64,000 bases of DNA, from positions 111,636-175,635 of the forward strand of contig MELC01000036.1 in the NCBI GenBank assembly GCA_001767455.1. Reading direction: 5' to 3'. The DNA comes from Acidobacteria bacterium RIFCSPLOWO2_12_FULL_66_21. Its GTDB lineage: Bacteria > Acidobacteriota > Vicinamibacteria > Vicinamibacterales > 2-12-FULL-66-21. Made by a program: the position numbers and the translations under genes. How positions within the stretch are numbered: the first letter of the stretch is position 1; each line of letters begins with the position of its first letter. Below are positions 41,763 to 53,993 of this stretch, one piece after another. The notes under the pieces were generated by a model. That model was not told the DNA's origin. It saw only the letters and a program-made list of their open reading frames with translations, and did no database searches.

Positions 41763-41846
41763 AGGATACAGGAGTCAGGAGACGGGAGGTAGGAGGAGGT
41801 TGATCCCGAGCCTCGTCGAGGGGCGAGCCGGGATATTCTTGGGTTC

Positions 41847-43016
41847 GTGACCGACCGTGCCTTTGCGTTCCGCGTGACGCACCGCGACGGGCTGGCGCGC
41901 CGCGGCGAGCTGTCGACGGCGCACGGCAGCGTCCAGACGCCGGCGTTCATGCCGGTCGGCACGCGGGGCGCGGTCAAGGCAATCACGCAGCGGGATCTTC
42001 TGGACCTCGGCGCCGAGATCATCCTCGGCAATACCTATCATTTGTACTTGCGCCCGGGCGACGGCCTGATCGCGCGCGCGGGCGGGCTGCACCGGTTCAT
42101 CGGATGGGACCGGCCGATTCTCACCGACAGCGGCGGGTACCAGATCTTCAGCCTGGCCGCGATGCGGCACATCCGTGACGAGGGCGCCGAGTTCCGGTCC
42201 CACCTCGACGGCTCCCTGCACCTGCTGACGCCCGAGCGCGCGAGCGACATCCAGACGCAGCTCGGGTCCGACATCGCCATGGTGCTGGATCACTGCCTCG
42301 CCTCGGCGTCCGACGAGGCGGCCTCTCGCGACGCGATGGAGCGCTCGGCGGCCTGGGCGGCGCGCGCCCGCGCGCGGTTCCTGGATCCAGGTCGGTCGCC
42401 GGGGGCGGGTCTTGACGTGATCGTCAGCAATCCGGGCCAGGCCCAGTTCGGGATCGTCCAGGGGGGCGTCCATCCGGCGCTTCGCACCGAGAGCGTCGAG
42501 CGCACCGTGGCCATCGGGTTCGACGGCTACGCGATCGGCGGCCTGAGCGTCGGCGAGCCGGTCGAGGTCATGTATGAGGTGATCGGACACACGGCCCCGC
42601 TTCTGCCGGAAGATTGCCCCAGGTACTTGATGGGGACGGGCATGCCCGACGACCTCATCGAATCGGTCGCCCGCGGCGTGGACCTGTTCGACTGCGTCCT
42701 GCCGACGCGCAACGCCCGCAACGGCCAGCTCCTGACGAGCCGGGGGCCGCTGGCGATCAAGAACGCCCGCTACGCGGAGGACCTGTCGCCGCCCGATCCG
42801 GACTGCGGCTGCTACACCTGCCGTCACTTCTCGCGGGCGTACCTGCGCCACCTGTATTTGAGCGGCGAAATGACGGCGGCGACCCTCAACACGTTGCATA
42901 ACCTCTACTTTTACCTTGACACGATGCGGAGGATTAGGGAGGCTATTGTGTTCGGCTCGTTTGAAAGGCTCCGCCAGGAGTTCCGTCAAACCTTCTCCCG
43001 CCGACCTCAACATTGA
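41847..43016 (+). CDS. tgt: Queuine tRNA-ribosyltransferase
   Basis: TPAFMPVGTRGAVKAITQRDLLDLGAEIILGNTYHLYLRPG; LTDSGGYQIFSL; CGCYTCRHFSRAYLRHL. Confidence 0.97.
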   Translation: MTDRAFAFRVTHRDGLARRGELSTAHGSVQTPAFMPVGTRGAVKAITQRDLLDLGAEIILGNTYHLYLRPGDGLIARAGGLHRFIGWDRPILTDSGGYQIFSLAAMRHIRDEGAEFRSHLDGSLHLLTPERASDIQTQLGSDIAMVLDHCLASASDEAASRDAMERSAAWAARARARFLDPGRSPGAGLDVIVSNPGQAQFGIVQGGVHPALRTESVERTVAIGFDGYAIGGLSVGEPVEVMYEVIGHTAPLLPEDCPRYLMGTGMPDDLIESVARGVDLFDCVLPTRNARNGQLLTSRGPLAIKNARYAEDLSPPDPDCGCYTCRHFSRAYLRHLYLSGEMTAATLNTLHNLYFYLDTMRRIREAIVFGSFERLRQEFRQTFSRRPQH

Positions 43017-43358
43017 ATGCACTGGTTATTTGATTCTCTCGTGATCGCGATGGCCGGCGATGGACAGCAGGGCGGCCTCGGCATGTTCGTCCCGATGGCC
43101 ATCATCGGCGTCATCTTCTACGCGCTGATCTTCATGCCGATGAAACGCCGGCAGAAGAAGATCCGCGAATTCCAGGATGCGCTCAAGGTGGGCGACAAGG
43201 TCGTGACCACGAGCGGCATCTACGGCCAGATCACGCGCCTCAGCGACAAGTCGATCCAGATACAGATTGCCGACAAGGTGCGCATCGAGGTGGCGCGCGC
43301 CGCGATCGGCGGTTACCAGGGCCAGGAACCGGTCGTCCCGGAGCCGGGCAACGCCTAA
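43017..43358 (+). CDS. yajC: Preprotein translocase subunit YajC
   Basis: IFMPMKRRQKKIREFQDALKVGDKVVTTSGIYGQI. Confidence 0.95.
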   Translation: MHWLFDSLVIAMAGDGQQGGLGMFVPMAIIGVIFYALIFMPMKRRQKKIREFQDALKVGDKVVTTSGIYGQITRLSDKSIQIQIADKVRIEVARAAIGGYQGQEPVVPEPGNA

Positions 43359-43361
43359 TCC

Positions 43362-44972
<1,611 letters not shown>

Positions 44973-44979
44973 GGCCATC

Positions 44980-45993
44980 ATGCAGATCTTCCACAACCCG
45001 AATTACAATTTCGTCCGCTGGCGGTGGCACGCGATCGCGTTGTCATGGGTGGTGATCATCGCGGGCCTCGTCACCATCTACACGCGCGGGCTGCCACTCG
45101 GCGTCGAGTTCTCCGGCGGCACGATCGTCATCGTCAAGTTCGACAAGACGCCGCCGGACAGCGGCGTGATTCGCGCGGCGCTCGACACGTCGATGGCGGG
45201 CGTCGGCGCGAACTCGGTGATCAACCGGTATGGCGATCCCGCGCTCAACCAGGTGATGATCCGGGTGCCGAACGTCGGCGCCGAGGCGGGCGGCGAATTG
45301 AGCCGCACCGGCGATGCCGTCGTCCACGCGGTGAACCAGGCGGGGCTCGGCCCGATCAACGGCAGTTGTACCGCGACCAATTCGGCGAACTGCGTGGCGG
45401 GCACGGACATCGTCGGGCCGATCGTCGGCAAGCAGCTCACGCGGCAGGGCACGCTGGCGACGGTGCTCGCGCTCGGCGGCATCCTGCTGTACGTCGCGTT
45501 CCGCTTCCAGTTCAGTTTCGCGGTCGGCGCCGTCGTGGCGACGATCCACGACCTGCTCGTGACGTTCGCCGTGCTCGCGTTCTTCCGGTACGACCTGAGC
45601 CTGAACGTGATCGCGGCGATCCTGACGATCACCGGCTACTCGGTGAACGACACGATCGTCATCTTCGACCGCGTGCGCGAGAACCTGCGCGGCATGCGGC
45701 GCGACAACATCTCGCAGATCGTCAACGTCGCCGTCAACCAGACGCTCGGGCGCACGATCCTCACGGCGGGCACGACGCTCATATCGGTCCTGGCGCTGTT
45801 CTTCTTCGGTGGCGAGGTGCTCCACGGGTTTGCGTTCACGATGCTCGTTGGCGTCGTCACGGGCACGTATTCGAGCGTGTTCATCGCGGCCGCGATCGTG
45901 ATCATCTGGCAGGGCCGCCGGCCGATGAAGGGCCAGACCGCGGCGGCGTCGGCCGCCAGCGCGCCGAAGCCGAAGCGGCGCCGCGCGTCGTGA
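44980..45993 (+). CDS. secF: Protein translocase subunit SecF
   Basis: GVEFSGGTIVIV; TGYSVNDTIVIFDRVRENLR; NQTLGRTILTAGTTL. Confidence 0.97.
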   Translation: MQIFHNPNYNFVRWRWHAIALSWVVIIAGLVTIYTRGLPLGVEFSGGTIVIVKFDKTPPDSGVIRAALDTSMAGVGANSVINRYGDPALNQVMIRVPNVGAEAGGELSRTGDAVVHAVNQAGLGPINGSCTATNSANCVAGTDIVGPIVGKQLTRQGTLATVLALGGILLYVAFRFQFSFAVGAVVATIHDLLVTFAVLAFFRYDLSLNVIAAILTITGYSVNDTIVIFDRVRENLRGMRRDNISQIVNVAVNQTLGRTILTAGTTLISVLALFFFGGEVLHGFAFTMLVGVVTGTYSSVFIAAAIVIIWQGRRPMKGQTAAASAASAPKPKRRRAS

Positions 45994-46003
45994 TGCGCCG
46001 GAC

Positions 46004-46822
46004 GTGTCCGCGGGCGTGAAGCTGCTCGTCGCCGCGCTGCTCGGCGTCGTCCAGGGGCTGACCGAGTTCCTGCCCGTGTCGAGTTCCGCGCACCTGATTC
46101 TCGCGCGCGCGTTCTTCGGATGGGACGCCGCTGTCTTCGGCCTCGCGTTCGACGTCGCGCTTCACGCGGGCACGCTGGCGGCCATCCTCGTGTTCTTCCG
46201 GGAGGATGTGCTCGCGATGATCGCCGCGGCCCCCTCGGCCCTGACCGCCAAAGCCGGCGCGGGCCGTCTGGCGCGGCTGATCGCGATCGGCACGCTCCCC
46301 GTCGTCGTGGTCGGCGTGCTGTTCGCCGACTGGCTGGAAGCGAACCTCCGCACGCCGGCGGTGATCGCCGTGACCCTGACCATCGGCGGAGTGGCGCTGC
46401 TCGCGGCGGAGCGGGTCGGCGCGCGGCGCCGCGACGAGACGGCGCTCACGGCGGCCGATTCGCTGGCACTGGGCGGCGCGCAAACCACCGCGCTCGTGCC
46501 GGGCATGTCGCGCTCGGGGTCGACGATCGCGATGGGCATGTTTCTCGGCATGACCCGCGAGTCGGGGGCGCGGTTCTCGTTCCTGCTCGGCATCCCCGCG
46601 ATTGCCGCCGCCGCAGGGAAGGAAGGGGTGCACGTGCTCCGCGCGGGCCTGAGCGGCGAAGAGCTCGCGCTCTTTGCCGTCGGGATGGTGACCTCCGCCG
46701 CGGTCGGCTACATGACGATCAAGTACTTCCTGCGCTTCCTCGCCGGTCATCGCCTCGACGTGTTCGCGTATTACCGCCTGGCGCTGGCCGCGGTTACGGT
46801 CGTCTGGCTCCTGGCACTTTGA
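46004..46822 (+). CDS. uppP: Undecaprenyl-diphosphate phosphatase
   Basis: GVVQGLTEFLPVSSSAHLIL; PGMSRSGSTIAMGMFLGMTRE. Confidence 0.95.
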   Translation: MSAGVKLLVAALLGVVQGLTEFLPVSSSAHLILARAFFGWDAAVFGLAFDVALHAGTLAAILVFFREDVLAMIAAAPSALTAKAGAGRLARLIAIGTLPVVVVGVLFADWLEANLRTPAVIAVTLTIGGVALLAAERVGARRRDETALTAADSLALGGAQTTALVPGMSRSGSTIAMGMFLGMTRESGARFSFLLGIPAIAAAAGKEGVHVLRAGLSGEELALFAVGMVTSAAVGYMTIKYFLRFLAGHRLDVFAYYRLALAAVTVVWLLAL

Positions 46823-46830
46823 CAGTGAAA

Positions 46831-46848
46831 GCAGCCCTGAAGGGCTGC
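46831..46848. repeat. Single REP-like palindrome GCAGCCCTGAAGGGCTGC
   Basis: Same core as 8002-8025. Confidence 0.85.
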
Positions 46849-46867
46849 GCTGCAGGCGTGGAATGGG

Positions 46868-47512
46868 TTGTATCGACTGATGCAATGGTTGCGTCGCAGT
46901 TTCATCGCGGGGTTCTTCGTCACCGTGCCCCTGGTGATCAGCGTCGCCGCGTTCGTCTGGATCTTCCGGCTGATTGACGGGTTCGTGGGGCCGCTGTACG
47001 CCACCTACACGACCGCCTGGCTGGGGCACGAGATCCCGGGTCTCGGCATCCTCACCACTGCCCTCGTCGTGCTCCTGGTCGGCGCGCTGGCGACCAACGT
47101 CATCGGCAAGCGGCTGCTCCAGCAGGCGGAAGCCATCCTGCTGCGCGTGCCGGTGTTCCGGACGATCTATGCGCCGGTGAAACAGCTCGTCGTGGCCTTC
47201 TCGCCTGACAACGAGTACGGGTTCAAGCGCGTCGTCCTCGTCGAGCAGCCGGGACGCGGCTTCGTGCTCGGCTTCCTGACGAGGGAGTTCACGGTCGACC
47301 GCGGGCACGGGATCGAGCCGATGGTGGCCGTGTACGTGCCGACCAACCATCTGTACCTCGGCGACGTGATCATCTGCGGGCGCGACCAGGCGTCGTATCC
47401 CGACATCACCGTGGAAGAGGGCATCCGGGTGTTTCTCACCGGCGGCATGGCCCTCGCCTCCCGCCTGAGGGCGCGGCGCGGCGGCGACCGCGTCGCGGAC
47501 TTCCGCGTGTGA
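46868..47512 (+). CDS. DUF502 domain membrane protein
   Basis: FIAGFFVTVPLVISVAAFVWIFRLIDG; PVFRTIYAPVKQLV; VYVPTNHLYLGDVIIC. Confidence 0.88.
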   Translation: MYRLMQWLRRSFIAGFFVTVPLVISVAAFVWIFRLIDGFVGPLYATYTTAWLGHEIPGLGILTTALVVLLVGALATNVIGKRLLQQAEAILLRVPVFRTIYAPVKQLVVAFSPDNEYGFKRVVLVEQPGRGFVLGFLTREFTVDRGHGIEPMVAVYVPTNHLYLGDVIICGRDQASYPDITVEEGIRVFLTGGMALASRLRARRGGDRVADFRV

Positions 47513-47640
47513 CCGTTGACTCGATCGTTGGGAGGTCCGGCGGGGCGAAGCCCCCCGGTTGAAAATGCCGGGCCTGACGCTGTACGATTCCTGGTTTTGT
47601 TCGCGCCCGTTCCGGGTGCCCCAGGGTCTTGAGGAGAGAG

Positions 47641-50157
<2,517 letters not shown>

Positions 50158-50244
50158 GCCTGGGGCGCTGCCGGATTCTCGTCAGCCGGGCGGCCGGTGG
50201 CCATTTTCGGAATCGCGGTGTCTAATTTGCCGGAGGATGCTTCG

Positions 50245-50274
50245 TTGACACCTCTTTTTGGCTCTGACTATAAT
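50245..50274 (+). promoter_or_regulatory. Consensus sigma70 promoter upstream of tonB-exbBD cluster
   Basis: TTGACA (50245-50250) - 18 nt - TATAAT (50269-50274). Confidence 0.85.
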
Positions 50275-50317
50275 TCGCGGTCTTTCGTTGCCAACGGAAG
50301 CCAGGAGGACTACAGCC

Positions 50318-51040
50318 GTGCCGCGTGATCTGTTCGGCGACGTTGTCAATCCATCCATCAAGCTCGGCTCGCAGAAGTGGTACACGGTGCCGCTCTCGGT
50401 ACTGGCCCATGTCGTCATTTTCGCGGCCGTGATCATCGTCCCCTTGATGGCCACTGATGTGCTGCCGACGCCTCCGACGATGATGGCGTTTGTCGGCGCA
50501 CCGCCTCCGCCTCCGCCGCCGCCTCCGCCGCCGCCCGCGCCCGCCGCGGTGCAGCCGAAGATGGCGCCGGTCCCCGAGGTCAATCCGAACGCGGCCCCCA
50601 TCGAAGCCCCGAAAGCGATCGTCCCGGAGCGGCCGAGCGCGGGCATCGGTGAAGGCGTGCCGGGCGGTGTCGAAGGCGGCGTGCCGGGCGGTGTCGTGGG
50701 TGGTGTCGTCGGCGGCCTTCCGGAGGCGCCGCCGCCTCCGCCGCCGCCTCCGGCGCCGGTCCGGGTCGGCGGCAACATCAAGCAGCCGACGAAGACGCAC
50801 GACGTCCGGCCGATCTATCCGCCGATCGCGCAGTCCGCGCGCGTGTCGGGGGTGGTCATCATCGAGGCGACGATCGGCGCCAACGGGAGAGTGACCGACG
50901 CGAAGGTTCTGCGCTCGATTCCGCTGCTCGACCAGGCGGCGCTCGACGCGGTCAAGCAGTGGGTCTTCACGCCCACACTGCTCAACGGCGTGCCGGTGCC
51001 CGTCATCATGACGGTCACCGTGAACTTCACGCTGCAATAG
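50318..51040 (+). CDS. TonB-type energy transducer
   Basis: GTG start with AGGAGG upstream; N-terminal TM, Pro-rich linker, C-term YPPIAQSARVSGVVIIEATIGANGRVTDAKVLRSIPLLDQAALDAVKQWVFTP. Confidence 0.92.
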   Translation: MPRDLFGDVVNPSIKLGSQKWYTVPLSVLAHVVIFAAVIIVPLMATDVLPTPPTMMAFVGAPPPPPPPPPPPPAPAAVQPKMAPVPEVNPNAAPIEAPKAIVPERPSAGIGEGVPGGVEGGVPGGVVGGVVGGLPEAPPPPPPPPAPVRVGGNIKQPTKTHDVRPIYPPIAQSARVSGVVIIEATIGANGRVTDAKVLRSIPLLDQAALDAVKQWVFTPTLLNGVPVPVIMTVTVNFTLQ

Positions 51041-51129
51041 TCGATAGGGTCGGGCGGGCGTGAGACCCGTCCTCGGTTCAGAAACAACGCTGACTAATTC
51101 TGGATGTTCCAGTACCGGAGGAGTGGCAG

Positions 51130-51801
51130 ATGGATCTGATGCACATGTGGGCGCAGATGGGCTTACCAGCCAAGGGGATCGGCGTCGTGCTGGTCATCAT
51201 GTCGATGATCTCGTTCGGCGTCGCCATCGAGCGGATTTACACGTTCACGCAGGCGCGCAAGCAGTCGAAGCTCTATGCGCCCCAGGTGGCGAAGCACTTG
51301 AAGGACGGACGTCTCAAGGACGCCATTGCCATCTCCTCGTCGAAGAACTACCGGTACAGCCACCTGGCGAAAGTCGTCCTGGCGGGGCTCCAGGAGTACC
51401 AGTTCCAGCAGGAAAGCGGCGCGAATCTCAGCCGTGAGGACCTGGTCGACACCGTCCGCCGCGCCATTCAGCGCGCGTCCGCGCTCACGGCGAACGACCT
51501 GAAGAAGGGCGTCGCGGCGCTCGCGACCATCGGCGCGACGGCGCCGTTCGTCGGACTGCTCGGCACGGTCATCGGCATCATCACGGCGTTCCAGGGCATC
51601 GCGGCCACCGGCTCGGGCGGCCTGGGCGCGGTCTCGGCCGGCATCTCGGAAGCGCTCGTCGAAACGGCGCTCGGGCTCGTCGTCGCGATTCCCGCGGTGT
51701 GGTTCTACAACTACCTCACCGGCCGCATCGAGTATTTCAACGTCGAAATGGACAACTCCTCGTCGGAGCTGCTCGACTACTTCATTAAGAAAACAGCGTA
51801 A
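51130..51801 (+). CDS. exbB: MotA/TolQ/ExbB proton channel family protein
   Basis: GVAALATIGATAPFVGLLGTVIGIITAFQGIAATGSGGLGAVSAGISEALVETALGLVVAIPAV. Confidence 0.93.
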   Translation: MDLMHMWAQMGLPAKGIGVVLVIMSMISFGVAIERIYTFTQARKQSKLYAPQVAKHLKDGRLKDAIAISSSKNYRYSHLAKVVLAGLQEYQFQQESGANLSREDLVDTVRRAIQRASALTANDLKKGVAALATIGATAPFVGLLGTVIGIITAFQGIAATGSGGLGAVSAGISEALVETALGLVVAIPAVWFYNYLTGRIEYFNVEMDNSSSELLDYFIKKTA

Positions 51802-51829
51802 CTGATTCACCAATTGGGAGTACGCCGTC

Positions 51830-52261
51830 ATGTCAATGGATATCGGGCAGAAGGGCAGCCTCAAGGCGGACATCAACGTGACGCCGCTCGTCGACGTCAT
51901 GCTGGTGCTGCTCATCATCATGATGCTGATCGCGCCCATGCTGCAGAAAGGCGTGGCCGTGACGCTGCCGGAAGCGGTCAACACGAGCGACAAGCCCGAC
52001 ACGCAGCAGCAGACGGTCGTCGCCGTCGATTCGGCGAACCAGTTCTGGGTGAACGGCCTCCAGGTGAGCAAGTCCGACTTCGCCGACAAGGTGAAGTCGG
52101 CCCTCGAGGACAAGACCGAGAAGGTCGTCCTCATCAAGGGGGACAAGGACGCCCGCTACGGCGCCATCATGCAGGCGATGGACGATCTCCGGAAGGTGCA
52201 GATCGAAGACATCGGGCTGATCACGGAAAAGAAGGACCTGCGCGCGGCGGGAGGCAAATAA
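51830..52261 (+). CDS. exbD: ExbD/TolR family biopolymer transporter
   Basis: INVTPLVDVMLVLLIIMML. Confidence 0.92.
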   Translation: MSMDIGQKGSLKADINVTPLVDVMLVLLIIMMLIAPMLQKGVAVTLPEAVNTSDKPDTQQQTVVAVDSANQFWVNGLQVSKSDFADKVKSALEDKTEKVVLIKGDKDARYGAIMQAMDDLRKVQIEDIGLITEKKDLRAAGGK

Positions 52262-52264
52262 CCC

Positions 52265-52741
52265 ATGAAGCACGCCCATAAGCACCACGGCGCCGAACTC
52301 ATCGTCAAGGGGGAGGTGCCGAAACCGAGTGCGGACATGAACGTCACGCCGATGATCGACGTGTTGCTCGTGCTCCTCATCATCTTCATGGCGGCCCTTC
52401 CGCTCACGCAGAAGGGCGTCGACGTCAACCTTCCGCTCGAGACGAAGAAGCAGAATCAGCCAACCGACACGAGCCAGCAGATCGTGCTCGAGTACACGGC
52501 CGATCGGCAGATCTCGGTCAACAAGCAGCCGATGACGATGCTGACCCTCGAGAGCCGCCTGCGCGACATTTTCGAGGCGCGCAAGGACAAGACGATGTTC
52601 ATCGTCGGCGACGCCTCGCTGCGCTATGGCGACATCGTCGACGTCATCGACGCCGCCAAGGGGGCGGGCGTCGACAAGGTCGGCATCGTGACCGAGGGCA
52701 TGCGCCGCGGCGAGGATCCGGGCGCGCCGGGCGGCATGTAA
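52265..52741 (+). CDS. exbD: ExbD/TolR family biopolymer transporter (second paralog)
   Basis: MNVTPMIDVLLVLLIIFMA. Confidence 0.92.
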   Translation: MKHAHKHHGAELIVKGEVPKPSADMNVTPMIDVLLVLLIIFMAALPLTQKGVDVNLPLETKKQNQPTDTSQQIVLEYTADRQISVNKQPMTMLTLESRLRDIFEARKDKTMFIVGDASLRYGDIVDVIDAAKGAGVDKVGIVTEGMRRGEDPGAPGGM

Positions 52742-52770
52742 CGCCTCGCACGGCTGACGGCACGAACAAA

Positions 52771-52799
52771 GAGGGCGGCCCGTCCAGCGGGCCGCCCTC
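52771..52799. terminator. Strong intrinsic terminator after exbD2 (convergent gap)
   Basis: GAGGGCGGCCCG tccag CGGGCCGCCCTC followed by TTTGCTTT. Confidence 0.93.
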
Positions 52800-52829
52800 T
52801 TTGCTTTGCGGGGATCTCCCGGCCGCTGG

Positions 52830-53783
52830 CTACTTCCGGCCGGTCGCCTTCTTCTTCTTCAGCTCGTTCCCGCGGCTGCGCAGGTCGTCGGCCTGCTTGT
52901 AGAGCGCCGCGCGCCTGGCCATGTCGGTCTCTTCGTTGCCCTGGAGCCGCAGCAGCAGGTTCTTGAAGATCATCGCGTCGTCGTATTCAGGATTGAGCGC
53001 CAGCGCCTTGTCCGTGGCCGCGGTCCCCTCGGCGAGGTACTCCTTCTTCTGCGCGGCGGTGAGGCGGTGGTCCTTGTAGACCTTCTCCCAGTAGTACGTG
53101 GCCATCAACTGATAGCCCTGCGGATCGTTGGGCGCCAGGTCCGCGGCCTTGTGGAGCGCCTCCATCGTCTTGTCGAAATCCCCCTGGGTGTTGTAGAAGC
53201 CGGCCAGGGTCGTATAGACGATCGGGTCGTTGGGCTTGTGGTCGCGGGCCATGATCAGCTGCTGCTCGGCCTCTTCGTACCGGCCGGCCTCCTCGTAGAT
53301 CTTCGAGAGCTGGAAGTAGCCCAGTGGCTCGTTCGGGTTGAGTTTGACCATGTCCTGGACGATTGGCTCCGACTTCGAGGGGTCGTTCAGCTTTTCCGGC
53401 CCATAGGCCGCCACGAGGTACTGGAGCGCCAGCTCCTTCATCTGGGCGTTGGGGTCGAGCTGGGCGGCCTTCCGGTAATTGTCCACCGCTTTCTGGATGT
53501 AGGCGTCGTTTTCCGGCTCGCCGGCGCGCGCCGGCTTGTAGAGGTTGTCGTAGGCGTTCCCCAGGTAGAAATAGGCCTCCACCTTCGCGGGATTCAGCTG
53601 CAGCGCGTATTCGTACCGCTCCGCCGCCCTCCTCCAGTCCTGGGCCTTGTAGGCGTCTACCGCCTCTTTGTAGGCCTTCTGCGCCTTGAGGTTGCTCCAC
53701 GAGTACTTTCCACAGCCGGCGGCGGCCAGGCTCAGGCCGAGCAGCAGGGCCACGGCGGCCATCGTTCGAAATCGGATTTTCAT
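52830..53783 (-). CDS. TPR-repeat lipoprotein
   Basis: MKIRFRTMAAVALLLGLSLAAAGCGKYSW lipobox; consecutive TPRs. Confidence 0.85.
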   Translation of the reverse strand: MKIRFRTMAAVALLLGLSLAAAGCGKYSWSNLKAQKAYKEAVDAYKAQDWRRAAERYEYALQLNPAKVEAYFYLGNAYDNLYKPARAGEPENDAYIQKAVDNYRKAAQLDPNAQMKELALQYLVAAYGPEKLNDPSKSEPIVQDMVKLNPNEPLGYFQLSKIYEEAGRYEEAEQQLIMARDHKPNDPIVYTTLAGFYNTQGDFDKTMEALHKAADLAPNDPQGYQLMATYYWEKVYKDHRLTAAQKKEYLAEGTAATDKALALNPEYDDAMIFKNLLLRLQGNEETDMARRAALYKQADDLRSRGNELKKKKATGRK

Positions 53784-53993
53784 GCTCTTCCTCACGCTTA
53801 TCGCGCGCACACGGTCGGCGTGGGCCGCGACCTGGGTATTAGAATGTCCTTAGGTGCAACGGCCGGTGCCGGCGCCAGGGCGCATACACAGAAGGATTGC
53901 GACGCGACAGAACCGGGTCAGTATAGTGAACCGAAAAACGTGCCGTCAACCGGCCCGGACACACCCCTTTTCCAAGGTTAGACACCGCCTTTC

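Noticed and set aside
50500-50760. Proline and GVPGG repeats as a novel VNTR
   Set aside because: Normal low-complexity periplasm-spanning linker of a TonB protein.
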